Part shown: positions 26,488-34,691 of the stretch, one piece after another
Layout: each line of letters begins with the position of its first letter
Numbering within the stretch: the first letter of the stretch is position 1
Origin: Noviherbaspirillum saxi
Lineage (GTDB): Bacteria; Pseudomonadota; Gammaproteobacteria; Burkholderiales; Burkholderiaceae_D
NCBI RefSeq assembly: GCF_003591035.1
Contig: NZ_QYUO01000003.1
Span: 124,001-188,000 of the forward strand
Length of the DNA stretch: 64,000 bases
Direction: 5' to 3'
The notes under the pieces: generated by a model
Seen by the model: the letters and a program-made list of their open reading frames with translations, nothing else
The model's database searches: none
Told to the model about the DNA's origin: nothing
Made by a program: the position numbers and the translations under genes

Positions 26488-27481
26488 ACCTTGCGATGCG
26501 CACGATGGTCCTTCCTTTCACGCGGCCGGCAATGAAGTCGCCGAAGCAGCTTGGCAGTTCGTCAAAATCAACGATGCGCGTTACTGCATCGAGATGACTC
26601 GGCTTTAGGTCGGCTGCCAGGCGTTCCCATACGCGTTGCCGGGTCGGAAAGCCCATATAGCCCGAATCAATGCCGAGCAGACTTACACCTCGCAGGATAA
26701 ACGGGAACACGGTCGTTTCGATCCTGGCGCTTGCGGCATTTCCGATGCTCGCAACAGTACCGGCCTGCTTCATCGTCGCCAAAATCCAATGCAGGATCGG
26801 CCCACCGACGTTGTCGATAGCGCCGGCCCAGAGTCCTGCCTCGAGGGAACGGACCTTGTTGAAATCGATCGACGAAGTCGGTTTGATCTCAGCTGCGCCA
26901 AGCATGTGTAGATAGTCCGCCTCGGTCTCCTTGCTCGTCAGCGCGACGACGTGATATCCGAGCTGCGCCAGCATATCGATCGCGAGTCCGCCGACGCCCC
27001 CCGTGGCTCCACTAACGACAACTGGACCGTTGGAAGGAGCAAGGCCGTTATCTTCCATACGAACGATACCGAGCGCAGCGGTAAAGCCAGCAGTGCCGAG
27101 CGCCATCGATTCCTTGAGATCAAGGCCGTCTGGCAATGGAACGACCCACTTCGCTGGCACGCGTGCGTATTCGGCGTAGCCGCCATGATGCGAAACGCCA
27201 ATGTCGAAACTCGTCGCAATCACTTTCTGGCCTGGCGCGAAACGCGGATCGGCGCTCTCCGTGACCTCCCCTGCCATGTCGATGCCGCCCACGCAAGGGA
27301 AGCGCCGGATGATCTTGCCTTGACCGGTTGCCGCGAGTGCATCCTTGTAGTTGATGCTCGAGTAGTGAACGCGAATCGTCACTTCGCCGGGATCCAGTCC
27401 CTCGGATGGGAGCGTGGACAGGTGTCCGCTGACTTGGCCGTCAACCGACTGCTCGATAAGGTAGGCTTTAAAACGAGGCAT
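26486..27481 (-). CDS. acuI: acrylyl-CoA reductase / YhdH-type zinc-free MDR oxidoreductase
   Basis: A 331-residue medium-chain reductase of the AcuI/YhdH group, which reduces acrylyl-CoA to propionyl-CoA with NADPH. Features: IRVHYSSINYKDALAATGQG, FPCVGGIDMAGEV, VVVSGATGGVGGLAIDMLAQLG and the C-terminal KGRTIVRI. There are no structural or catalytic zinc ligands. It stands alone between the IS630 relic and a small helix-turn-helix gene; it may protect against reactive acrylyl-CoA formed during acyl-CoA catabolism nearby. Confidence 0.85.
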   Translation of the reverse strand: MPRFKAYLIEQSVDGQVSGHLSTLPSEGLDPGEVTIRVHYSSINYKDALAATGQGKIIRRFPCVGGIDMAGEVTESADPRFAPGQKVIATSFDIGVSHHGGYAEYARVPAKWVVPLPDGLDLKESMALGTAGFTAALGIVRMEDNGLAPSNGPVVVSGATGGVGGLAIDMLAQLGYHVVALTSKETEADYLHMLGAAEIKPTSSIDFNKVRSLEAGLWAGAIDNVGGPILHWILATMKQAGTVASIGNAASARIETTVFPFILRGVSLLGIDSGYMGFPTRQRVWERLAADLKPSHLDAVTRIVDFDELPSCFGDFIAGRVKGRTIVRIAR

Positions 27482-27784
27482 ACATATCTCCTGAGTAAAT
27501 ACGCGCGCAGCCCGGGATCGCAGGATCGGAGCGCCAACTGCCCGCCGACGTTGAATATCATGTTGGCTTGCATGGGAGCTGGAACCTGTCTAGTTTATCG
27601 CTTCTTCTCGACACGCGTTGCGTACGGATCCGCAGATAACGACCGAAAGGCATGTATTTCTTCTGGTAGACGCCTTGACACAGTTCTGCCGCTAGGTCGC
27701 GGCAAATGTGCGCTCAACCTAAGGCGTTTGTTGACTACAAGCACACGCCGTAGAAGGAACCGGCGGAGGCGGAGCTGCCGTCCT
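27482..27784. other. intergenic stretch without a recognisable gene
   Basis: About 300 bases between acuI and the small helix-turn-helix gene. The 5' end holds the acuI ribosome-binding site (AGGAGAT, minus strand). I see no RNA gene, no convincing coding frame and no clear terminator. Confidence 0.4.
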
Positions 27785-28057
27785 CTAGGATGAACGACGC
27801 TGCAAATATGCCCACACACTGCTCGCATACCAGCGCCCGCCATAGCCACCGCTGAACCCCTGCTTGTTTAGTGCTGCGGCAATGGAAGCAAACGACTCGC
27901 CCCTGGCCCGCTGTGCATTGATGCTTTCCAATAGGCCCGCGGATGCAACAGGCGTATCATTCTCCCTCCGTTTCATCCCGGCTCGGTCTTCGTTTTGTCG
28001 CCAATGGCGGTCAGGCGCGCTGCGGGCAGCAGAATCGTTGAGCAGTTGCTGAAGCAT
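27785..28057 (-). CDS. small protein with recombinase-like helix-turn-helix segment
   Basis: Ninety residues from ATG 28057, which has AGGGG upstream with good spacing; an in-frame ATG at 28141 would add 28 residues. The C-terminal half (ARGESFASIAAALNKQGFSG, then GRWYASSVWAYLQR) resembles the DNA-binding tail of serine recombinases and small stand-alone proteins of that type common in Burkholderiales. No catalytic recombinase domain is present. Function unknown; it may be a cytosolic DNA-binding protein. Confidence 0.55.
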   Translation of the reverse strand: MLQQLLNDSAARSAPDRHWRQNEDRAGMKRRENDTPVASAGLLESINAQRARGESFASIAAALNKQGFSGGYGGRWYASSVWAYLQRRSS

Positions 28058-28145
28058 GAAGTGCCCCTTGCAGGCGAAAGAATCGGCTTTCATCATTATT
28101 GAATGAGAAGGAGTTCGTACAGCAATCGACGCTCGGATCATGCAG

Positions 28146-28169
28146 CCGGGGCGGACGGAGATGCCCCGG
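28146..28169. terminator. GC-rich hairpin after the catabolic operon
   Basis: CCGGGGC (28146-28152) and GCCCCGG (28163-28169) form a 7-bp stem just downstream (minus strand) of the thiolase stop. It is placed to end the twelve-gene operon, but no T tract follows, so intrinsic termination is uncertain. Confidence 0.35.
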
Positions 28170-28184
28170 GGTAGGTCTACACCT

Positions 28185-29390
28185 TTAAATGCGCTCGATC
28201 ACGAGGGCGACGCCCTGACCCACGCCGATGCACATTGTGCACAATGCATAGCGTCCGTTGATGCGCTCAAGCTGGTTCAGGGCAGTGGTCACGAGCCGTG
28301 CCCCCGACGCGCCTAGGGGGTGCCCGATTGCAATTGCGCCCCCGTTGGGATTCACATGGGGAGCGTCATCGGGCAGCCCAAGGTCGCGTGTCACAGCGAG
28401 TGCTTGGGCAGCAAACGCCTCGTTGAGCTCGATCACATCCATCTGCTCCATACGCAAGTTGGTCAAGGCCAGCACCTTGCGCGTGGCCGGGGAGGGACCA
28501 AAGCCCATGATACGGGGGGCCAGGGCCGCCGTCGCCATACCGAGGATGCGTGCGCGCGGCGTGAGTCCGTGCTTGACAGCGGCCGCCTCAGAGGAAATGA
28601 GCAGTGCGCAGGCACCGTCATTCACGCCGGAAGCATTGCCGGCGGTAACGGAGCCATCCGGCCTGACAACGCCCTTGAGCTTGACCAGCGCCTCCAACGT
28701 CGTTTCGGCGCGCGGATGTTCGTCGGTATCGAACAGTTTCGGATCTCCCTTCTTTTGCGGGATGGAGACCGGAATCACCTCGCGCGTGAAAAACCCTGCG
28801 GCATGCGCTGCTGCCCATCGTTGCTGGCTCCGCCAGGCAAAGGCATCCTGGTCGGCCCGTGCGATGCCGAATTCAACCGCAACGTTTTCTGCCGTCTCCG
28901 GCATGGAATCGACTCCGTACTTTGCTTTCATCTGTGCATTGATGAAGCGCCAGCCAATGGTCGTGTCCTCAATCTTCATGCTGCGCGAGAAGGCGGCATC
29001 CGCCTTCCCCATCACAAAAGGAGCGCGGCTCATGCTTTCCACGCCGCCTGCAATGATTAACTCCACCTCGCCGGAACGCACGGCGCGTCCCGCTGTCCCG
29101 ATCGCGTCGAGACTTGAACCGCAAAGTCGGTTAATCGTATTCGCCGGCACATCTACCGGCAAGCCGGCCAACAGTGCCGACATCCGGCCGACATTGCGGT
29201 TGTCCTCTCCGGCCTGGTTCGCGCAGCCGTAGTACACATCATCGACAGCCTGCCAGTCGACGGCGCCGTTCCGTTCCATCAATGCCTTGATCGGCAACGC
29301 ACCAAGATCATCGGCGCGTATCTGGGACAGGGTGCCGCCGTAGCGGCCGAAAGGGGTACGTACGGCGTCGCAAATGAACGCAAAGTTCAT
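28185..29390 (-). CDS. pcaF: 3-oxoadipyl-CoA-type thiolase
   Basis: A 401-residue thiolase. Cys90 in INRLCGSSLDAI is the nucleophile; GHPLGASGAR and CMCIGVGQGVALVIERI hold the other catalytic residues. The stretch RSMKIEDTTIGWRF and the overall pattern match PcaF/PaaJ thiolases, which cleave 3-oxoadipyl-CoA to succinyl-CoA and acetyl-CoA. In this operon a dicarboxylic 3-oxoacyl-CoA such as 3-oxopimelyl-CoA is the expected substrate, so the symbol reflects family rather than proven role. ATG 29390 follows AAGGAA. It is the last gene of the catabolic operon. Confidence 0.85.
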   Translation of the reverse strand: MNFAFICDAVRTPFGRYGGTLSQIRADDLGALPIKALMERNGAVDWQAVDDVYYGCANQAGEDNRNVGRMSALLAGLPVDVPANTINRLCGSSLDAIGTAGRAVRSGEVELIIAGGVESMSRAPFVMGKADAAFSRSMKIEDTTIGWRFINAQMKAKYGVDSMPETAENVAVEFGIARADQDAFAWRSQQRWAAAHAAGFFTREVIPVSIPQKKGDPKLFDTDEHPRAETTLEALVKLKGVVRPDGSVTAGNASGVNDGACALLISSEAAAVKHGLTPRARILGMATAALAPRIMGFGPSPATRKVLALTNLRMEQMDVIELNEAFAAQALAVTRDLGLPDDAPHVNPNGGAIAIGHPLGASGARLVTTALNQLERINGRYALCTMCIGVGQGVALVIERI

Positions 29391-29421
29391 ACTGGTTCCT
29401 TTTATGTTGGATGTTGGGGAT

Positions 29422-30948
29422 TTATTGGTGGAAGCGCTTGCCGCTCCACACATTTTTCTGGATGAGCGGCGAGACACGATAGCGGTCTTCGCCATACACC
29501 TGTGCAAGATTGCCCAGCACGCGCATCACCGTGTTCAGTCCGATGCGGTCCGCCCAGGCTAACGGTCCGCACGGATAGTTCACCCCCTTCTGCATGGCGA
29601 TGTCTGCACCGGCCGCGTCGCACACGCCCTGGTTCACCGCATCGGCGGCCTCGTTGGCCAGCATTGCTACCGTTCGCATCACGGCCATGCCGGGCACGTC
29701 GTCAAGTCGCGACACCGCATAGCCGGCGGCCTGCAGGAATCCGACCACCGCGCGATAGGCCTGCGGATCGCACTGCACGGCCGCCGCCACCGCCAGTCGC
29801 GTGGCCTTGCCATAGTCGAGGGCAAGATCGAGCAGCACGAGATTAGGCGTCTCCTGCTCGACGGCGCGTTGCGTTGCACTGCGGCCATCGGTAATACAGA
29901 GGATGGCGTCGTCACATTGAATCAGTGCATCATCGCTCGTGCTTGCTGAGTGCATAACCGCCACACCCGCTGTCGTGGCGCGCGAGACGATGGCATCGAT
30001 CAAGGGATTGTGGCCTGATGCCGTCACGCGCCCCGGTTGCGCGCTCGGACTCTCGCTCTCGGGCTCCGGCTTGCTGCCGTCGTCATAACGATAAAAACCG
30101 CGTCCGCTCTTGCGTCCAAGGAAGCCGGCATTGACCAGTTCCTGTTGCGCCAGCGACGGCGTGAAGCGCGGGTCATTGAAGTAGGCATTGAAGACCGATT
30201 GGGTAACGGTGAAGTTCACATCGTGCCCGATCAGATCCATCAATTCAAACGGTCCCATGCGAAACCCGCCCGCTTCGCGCATGACGGCATCGATCGTGGC
30301 TGGGGCGGCTGCCTGCTCGTTCAACAAGCGCAGCGCCTCGGCATAGTAGGGGCGCGCAACGCGGTTGACGATAAAACCGGGCGTCGACTTCGCATGCACT
30401 GGCGTCTTGCCCCAGGCAATAGCGGTGTCGAAGATGCGGGCGGCGACTTGCGCGTCAGTCGCGAGGCCGCTGATCACTTCCACTAGCGCCATCAGCGGCA
30501 CCGGATTAAAGAAATGCATGCCCACGAAGCGACCCGGCAACGCCAGCTTGGCTGCCAATGCCGTGACGGAAATCGAGGAGGTATTAGTAGCGAGTAGACA
30601 GTCCTCGGCGACCACCTTTTCCAGATCCGCAAACAGTTGGCGTTTGACATCGAGATTCTCGACGATGGCCTCGATCACCAGCTTCGCGTCGGACAAGTCA
30701 CCGAGCGTGCTAGCCGCCTGCAATCGGCCACCTGCTGCATCAGCGTCCTCTGGCGTCATGCGTCCCTTTTCCTTGAGCATGCCGAAGGTCTTGCGGATGC
30801 CGGCAATTGCCTTTTCCACCGCTTCGGGACGGGTGTCGTACAGCTTCACCGTATGGCCAGCTGCCGCAGCGATTTGAGCGATCCCCGCCCCCATCGCACC
30901 ACTGCCAACGACGGCAACGATGGAAGACGTAGTTAACGCGTTACTCAT
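29422..30948 (-). CDS. paaH: 3-hydroxyacyl-CoA dehydrogenase, PaaH-like three-domain form
   Basis: A 508-residue NAD-dependent enzyme. The N-terminal Rossmann motif is VGSGAMGAGIAQIAAAAGH; HFFNPVPLMALVEVI carries the catalytic histidine; the first C-terminal domain contains GPFELMDLIGHDVNF; and a second C-terminal domain (about residues 310-508) ends GVNYPCGPLAWADRIG. This fused layout is typical of PaaH/PaaC of phenylacetate degradation. Here it sits beside a dicarboxylyl-CoA thiolase, so it probably oxidises a 3-hydroxydicarboxylyl-CoA. ATG 30948 follows GAGGAGAAAG. The same three domains occur as two separate proteins at 33146-34681. Confidence 0.88.
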   Translation of the reverse strand: MSNALTTSSIVAVVGSGAMGAGIAQIAAAAGHTVKLYDTRPEAVEKAIAGIRKTFGMLKEKGRMTPEDADAAGGRLQAASTLGDLSDAKLVIEAIVENLDVKRQLFADLEKVVAEDCLLATNTSSISVTALAAKLALPGRFVGMHFFNPVPLMALVEVISGLATDAQVAARIFDTAIAWGKTPVHAKSTPGFIVNRVARPYYAEALRLLNEQAAAPATIDAVMREAGGFRMGPFELMDLIGHDVNFTVTQSVFNAYFNDPRFTPSLAQQELVNAGFLGRKSGRGFYRYDDGSKPEPESESPSAQPGRVTASGHNPLIDAIVSRATTAGVAVMHSASTSDDALIQCDDAILCITDGRSATQRAVEQETPNLVLLDLALDYGKATRLAVAAAVQCDPQAYRAVVGFLQAAGYAVSRLDDVPGMAVMRTVAMLANEAADAVNQGVCDAAGADIAMQKGVNYPCGPLAWADRIGLNTVMRVLGNLAQVYGEDRYRVSPLIQKNVWSGKRFHQ

Positions 30949-30958
30949 GACTTTCTCC

Positions 30959-31960
30959 TCAGGATTTGTTGTTGTCAGTCGTCAGGACGACCTTGCCGTT
31001 CACCTTGCCGTTCGCGACCAGGGAAAGCGCTTCGGCGAACTGATCCATCGGGAAGGCCCGCATCACGGTGGGCTTGAGCTTGCCGGCACTGTAGAGTCCA
31101 AAAATCTCGTCTTGTACGCGCCGCATCCACGCAGGATCGCGTTCGCGGTAATCGCTCCACTGCAAACCGGAGACGGAAATGTTTTTCAGTAGCAGATAGT
31201 TGGCCTTGATGGTCGGAATACGGCCGGCAGCGAAACCAATCACGACCATGCGGCCGCGCCATGCCAGGGCGCGCAGACTGCCGTCGAAAACGTCGCCGCC
31301 GATCGGATCCAGTACCACGTCGGCTCCGCGACCGTTCGTTGCCGCATGTACCTGGCGGCGGATTTCCACACGCAGGTTTTCCGCGCCAAGGTCGATGATG
31401 TGGTCCGCCCCGCCCCCCCGCGCAAGCCGCGCATGCGTCTCTCCGCGCACGCCGGCGAGCACGGTTGCGCCCAATGCCTTGGCGATCTGGACGGCGGCCA
31501 GCCCGACGCCACCACCGGCGCCGTTGACCAGTACTGTCTCTCCGTTGCGGAACTGGCCGCGTTCGACCAGCGCAAAATGCGCTGTCTGGTAGACGAGTCC
31601 CATGGCGGCGGCATCGGTGAAGGGCATAGTCTCAGGCATCACGAAGCAATTCGGGCCGGTCGCCGACAGTTGCTCCGCATAGGCTCCGTACTCGACTTGC
31701 GCCACCACGCGGTCGCCAGGTTTGCAGGAAGTGACACGGTTCCCTATCGCCGCCACGACGCCGGCCACCTCCTTGCCAGGGACGAATGGGCGCGGAGGCA
31801 GGGTTTGGTATTGACCACGGATAACCAGCAAATCGGGATAGTTGATCCCAATGGCGTGGACGTCGATCAACACCTCGTTATCGCCGACGGCGGGTGTGGG
31901 GATATCGTCAATCTTGAGCGACTCGGGTTCGCCGTGTTCTCGGATAAGAATGGCACGCAT
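30959..31960 (-). CDS. NADPH:quinone oxidoreductase-like (zinc-free MDR) protein
   Basis: A 333-residue medium-chain reductase of the quinone oxidoreductase group. It shows DVHAIGINYPDLLVIRGQY, FVPGKEVAGVVAAIG, and the cofactor motif VNGAGGGVGLAAVQIAKALGA. It lacks zinc-binding cysteines. Related proteins in acyl-CoA operons act as enoyl-CoA reductases, so it may reduce an unsaturated intermediate; the substrate cannot be read from the sequence. It follows the CoA-transferase gene by 65 bases and precedes paaH by 10. Confidence 0.82.
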   Translation of the reverse strand: MRAILIREHGEPESLKIDDIPTPAVGDNEVLIDVHAIGINYPDLLVIRGQYQTLPPRPFVPGKEVAGVVAAIGNRVTSCKPGDRVVAQVEYGAYAEQLSATGPNCFVMPETMPFTDAAAMGLVYQTAHFALVERGQFRNGETVLVNGAGGGVGLAAVQIAKALGATVLAGVRGETHARLARGGGADHIIDLGAENLRVEIRRQVHAATNGRGADVVLDPIGGDVFDGSLRALAWRGRMVVIGFAAGRIPTIKANYLLLKNISVSGLQWSDYRERDPAWMRRVQDEIFGLYSAGKLKPTVMRAFPMDQFAEALSLVANGKVNGKVVLTTDNNKS

Positions 31961-32025
31961 GATTCTTTCTTCGTATATTTAAGCAGGCGGCATTGCCGCC
32001 TGCGTTTCAGGCCACTAGTAATACT

Positions 32026-33144
32026 TCAGTCAAGGCCGAAGTCCTTGTTGGCTTCGCCGAGCTTTGGGTAAGTCGCGCTCTTGGCATCGGCGCGGAAATC
32101 TCCTGCCACCGGCGTCGGGAGTGCGGTGGTGCGGTGGCCATTGCTCTCCAGCTCCCTGGAAAACACGCCGCGCGCGCGGAAGTGCTCGTCCTGCATCGCT
32201 TCCTGCATGGTGGCGACGATGACACTGCAGACATCCTTGCCTTCAAAGCAGGACTTCCAGTGGGCGGCCGGCCTGGCCGCGATGATGGCGGCAACCGCGG
32301 CGCGAACACCGGCCGGGTCTTCGCTGTCTTCCAGCAGTTCCCGCGGCGCCCCGATGGCATCGACGAAATTGACCCAGAACTTGTCTTCCAGTGGGCCGGC
32401 GGCAATGAACTTGCCGTCACTGGTGCGATAGATCTGGTAGCGCGGCGAGCCGCCGGTGACGAGTTCGCCGCCCGGCACTGGCCACTTTCCTTCCGACTCA
32501 CCGTTACCGATGGCCCAGTACAGGAAGGTGAACAGATTTTCGGCCATCGCGATGTCGAGCTTGCACCCCTTGCCGGTGCGGTCGCGCTGGCGCAGGGCAA
32601 GCAGGATGTTGACCACGGCGGGATAAGTTCCGCCCGCGATATCGGCGATCAGCGCAGGTGGCAGGACGGGCGCGCCGTCGCTCCCGGCCGACAGGCCGAG
32701 CATTCCCGCGTCGGCGACATAGTTCAGGTCATGTGCAGCCACGTCAGCCTTCGGGCCGGTCTGACCATAGCCCGTGATCGCGCAGTAGATGATCCTTGGA
32801 TTGATTTTCGACAGCGCCTCATAGCCGAGCCCCAGCCTATCCATCACGCCGGGTCGGAACTGTTCTACTACGATATCAGCGCTTTCGATCAGACCGCGCA
32901 GGCGATCCACCACCCCTGCATCCTTGAGGTCGATGGCGATGCTGCGCTTGCCGCGGTTAAGCAGCGCGAAGTTCACGCTGTCGTCGTCGAACTTCGGTGT
33001 GTAGCTGCGCATTTCGTCACCCCGCCCGGGACGTTCGATCTTGATGACTTCGGCCCCTGCTTCGGCGAGGATGAGCGTTGCCAATGGTCCAGGCAGAAGC
33101 GTACTGAAGTCGAGTACGCGCACGCCTTCCAGTGGTCGCATCAT
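32026..33144 (-). CDS. CaiB/BaiF family CoA-transferase
   Basis: A 372-residue class III CoA-transferase starting at ATG 33144 (or ATG 33141), one base after the stop of the upstream gene; upstream in-frame methionines are inside that gene. PLEGVRVLDFSTLLPGP, AEVIKIERPGRGDE and the catalytic Asp139 in AAHDLNYVADAG are visible. It is shorter than the transferase at 39917-41149 and belongs to the alpha-methylacyl-CoA racemase-like branch by its GVRVLDFSTLLPGP start. Transferase or racemase activity on a pathway intermediate is inferred. Confidence 0.85.
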   Translation of the reverse strand: MMRPLEGVRVLDFSTLLPGPLATLILAEAGAEVIKIERPGRGDEMRSYTPKFDDDSVNFALLNRGKRSIAIDLKDAGVVDRLRGLIESADIVVEQFRPGVMDRLGLGYEALSKINPRIIYCAITGYGQTGPKADVAAHDLNYVADAGMLGLSAGSDGAPVLPPALIADIAGGTYPAVVNILLALRQRDRTGKGCKLDIAMAENLFTFLYWAIGNGESEGKWPVPGGELVTGGSPRYQIYRTSDGKFIAAGPLEDKFWVNFVDAIGAPRELLEDSEDPAGVRAAVAAIIAARPAAHWKSCFEGKDVCSVIVATMQEAMQDEHFRARGVFSRELESNGHRTTALPTPVAGDFRADAKSATYPKLGEANKDFGLD

Positions 33145-33145
33145 T

Positions 33146-33802
33146 TCAGCCTGCCTTCTTCTGCGCGCGTGCCTTGGCCACGCGGGCACGGCGCGCAGGG
33201 GCGTAAGGCGATTCGCCATAAGCGTCGAACATAGCCTGCGTCACGTCGAAATGATGCGCAAGACCAGTGCGCTCCAGCAAGGCGATCGGCCCTTCCGGAT
33301 ATCCCAGGCCGAGCTTGAGCGTCAGGTCCATGTCGTCGGCGGTAGCCAAGCCTTCGTCGAGGCGGCGCAGCGCGGCGTTGTAGTAGGGGCGCACGAGGCG
33401 GTCGATGATGCGGCCCGCAAAATCGAAGCAGACGGCAACCTTCAGGCCTGCGCCTTCCAGAATAGCCTTGGCGGCATTGATCGCCGACTCGGGCGTATTC
33501 GGTTGCCTGACCAGCTCCACGAGATTGGACGGATCACCATCGCCGAGGCGAAAACGCGCGAACCCGAGGATATTGGAACCTTCCCCGGCGCGGCTTTCCC
33601 CGGTGTGCTCACCCAGGCATTCGCTGCCGAGTTCGATCAGGATGGCCGCCTTGTGGTCGGCATTGACGACCTTGGCCAGCGCTTCACCAGCCTTCTCGCC
33701 GATGAGGAGGATGACATCGCCTTCGCCGGACGCGCCTTCCAGCAGCGGATGGGTCGTCGGAAAAGAGCGGCTGTTGCCGGTATCGATAATGGAATAAGTC
33801 AT
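33146..33802 (-). CDS. stand-alone 3-hydroxyacyl-CoA dehydrogenase C-terminal-domain protein
   Basis: A 218-residue protein without the N-terminal Rossmann domain of 3-hydroxyacyl-CoA dehydrogenases. Its second half has the helical dimer domain: AGRIIDRLVRPYYNAALRRL, then GLGYPEGPIALLERTGLAHH. It corresponds to the third domain of the 508-residue PaaH-like protein at 29422-30948. It lies 3 bases downstream of a 291-residue two-domain dehydrogenase and likely associates with it. Ending in a basic tail (RARVAKARAQKKAG). Catalysis by itself is unlikely. Confidence 0.78.
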   Translation of the reverse strand: MTYSIIDTGNSRSFPTTHPLLEGASGEGDVILLIGEKAGEALAKVVNADHKAAILIELGSECLGEHTGESRAGEGSNILGFARFRLGDGDPSNLVELVRQPNTPESAINAAKAILEGAGLKVAVCFDFAGRIIDRLVRPYYNAALRRLDEGLATADDMDLTLKLGLGYPEGPIALLERTGLAHHFDVTQAMFDAYGESPYAPARRARVAKARAQKKAG

Positions 33803-33805
33803 GTG

Positions 33806-34681
33806 TCAGCTCCCGAACATCGCGTTGCCTTCATAGGTATAGAATCCGCGTCCAGACTTGCGGCCCAGATGGCCGGCGGCGATCATGCGCTTGACCAGCG
33901 GCGGGCAGGCGGCGCGCGGCTCGTTGGTGATGCCGTACATGGCTTCGCACAGCAACAGTTGGGTATCGAGCCCGATCAGGTCGAGTAGCTCCAGCGGTCC
34001 CATCGGATAGCCCAGACCCTCCTTGATCGCGCGGTCAATATCGGCAGGCGCGGCCACGCCTGCTTCGACGAGGCGGATCGCATCGTTGTTATAGGGGATG
34101 AGGAAGTAGTTAAGGATGAAGCCGGGGTTGTCCTTGGTTTTGACCGGACGTTGTCCCATTGCCTCGCACGCCGCCCACGCCTTGGTGAACGTCTCCTCGG
34201 TCGTGTTCAGGCCGGGCGACATCTCCACCAGCTTCATCAGCTGTGCCGGCAGACAAAAGTGCATCCCGACGAAACGGTCGTCACGCCCGGAGCCGGCGGC
34301 AATCTCCGTGATCGACAGGGTGGAAGTGTTTGAAGCAAAGATGGTATGCGACGGACAAACCTTGTCGAGCCTGGTGAACAGGTCGTGCTTCACCTTCAGG
34401 TCTTCGAACACCGCATCGATGACAAGGTCACATTCGCCCATGCCATCCAGCGACGTGGTCACGACGAGCTTGTCGACCGCCGCAGCCATCTTTTCCTCGG
34501 TCATCTTGCCACGCTGGACCGACTTCGCGAAAAAGTCCCTTGTCTGCTGCAACGATTTGTCGAGCGCCTCCTGGCGCGTGTCATACACGACAGTGCGGAA
34601 GCCGGCGCGAGCGGCAACGATCGCAATGCCCGCCCCCATCGTTCCGCAACCGGCAACGCCGATAGTCTTGATCTCACTCAT
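33806..34681 (-). CDS. 3-hydroxybutyryl-CoA-type dehydrogenase
   Basis: A 291-residue NAD-dependent 3-hydroxyacyl-CoA dehydrogenase. The Rossmann motif is VAGCGTMGAGIAIVAARAGF, FVGMHFCLPAQLMKLVEM contains the catalytic histidine, and the C-terminal domain shows GLGYPMGPLELLDLIGLDTQ. The motif after the histidine is CLPAQ rather than the usual FNPAP, an unusual variant near the active site. It follows the acyl-CoA dehydrogenase gene by 10 bases (GAGAGGAA ribosome-binding site) and is followed by the stand-alone C-terminal-domain gene. Confidence 0.87.
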   Translation of the reverse strand: MSEIKTIGVAGCGTMGAGIAIVAARAGFRTVVYDTRQEALDKSLQQTRDFFAKSVQRGKMTEEKMAAAVDKLVVTTSLDGMGECDLVIDAVFEDLKVKHDLFTRLDKVCPSHTIFASNTSTLSITEIAAGSGRDDRFVGMHFCLPAQLMKLVEMSPGLNTTEETFTKAWAACEAMGQRPVKTKDNPGFILNYFLIPYNNDAIRLVEAGVAAPADIDRAIKEGLGYPMGPLELLDLIGLDTQLLLCEAMYGITNEPRAACPPLVKRMIAAGHLGRKSGRGFYTYEGNAMFGS

Positions 34682-34691
34682 TGAATTCCTC

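Noticed and set aside
31993..33234. A 413-codon open frame on the plus strand opposite the second CoA-transferase gene
   Set aside because: Same reason: it mirrors a well-supported gene and its translation has no domain-like pattern.
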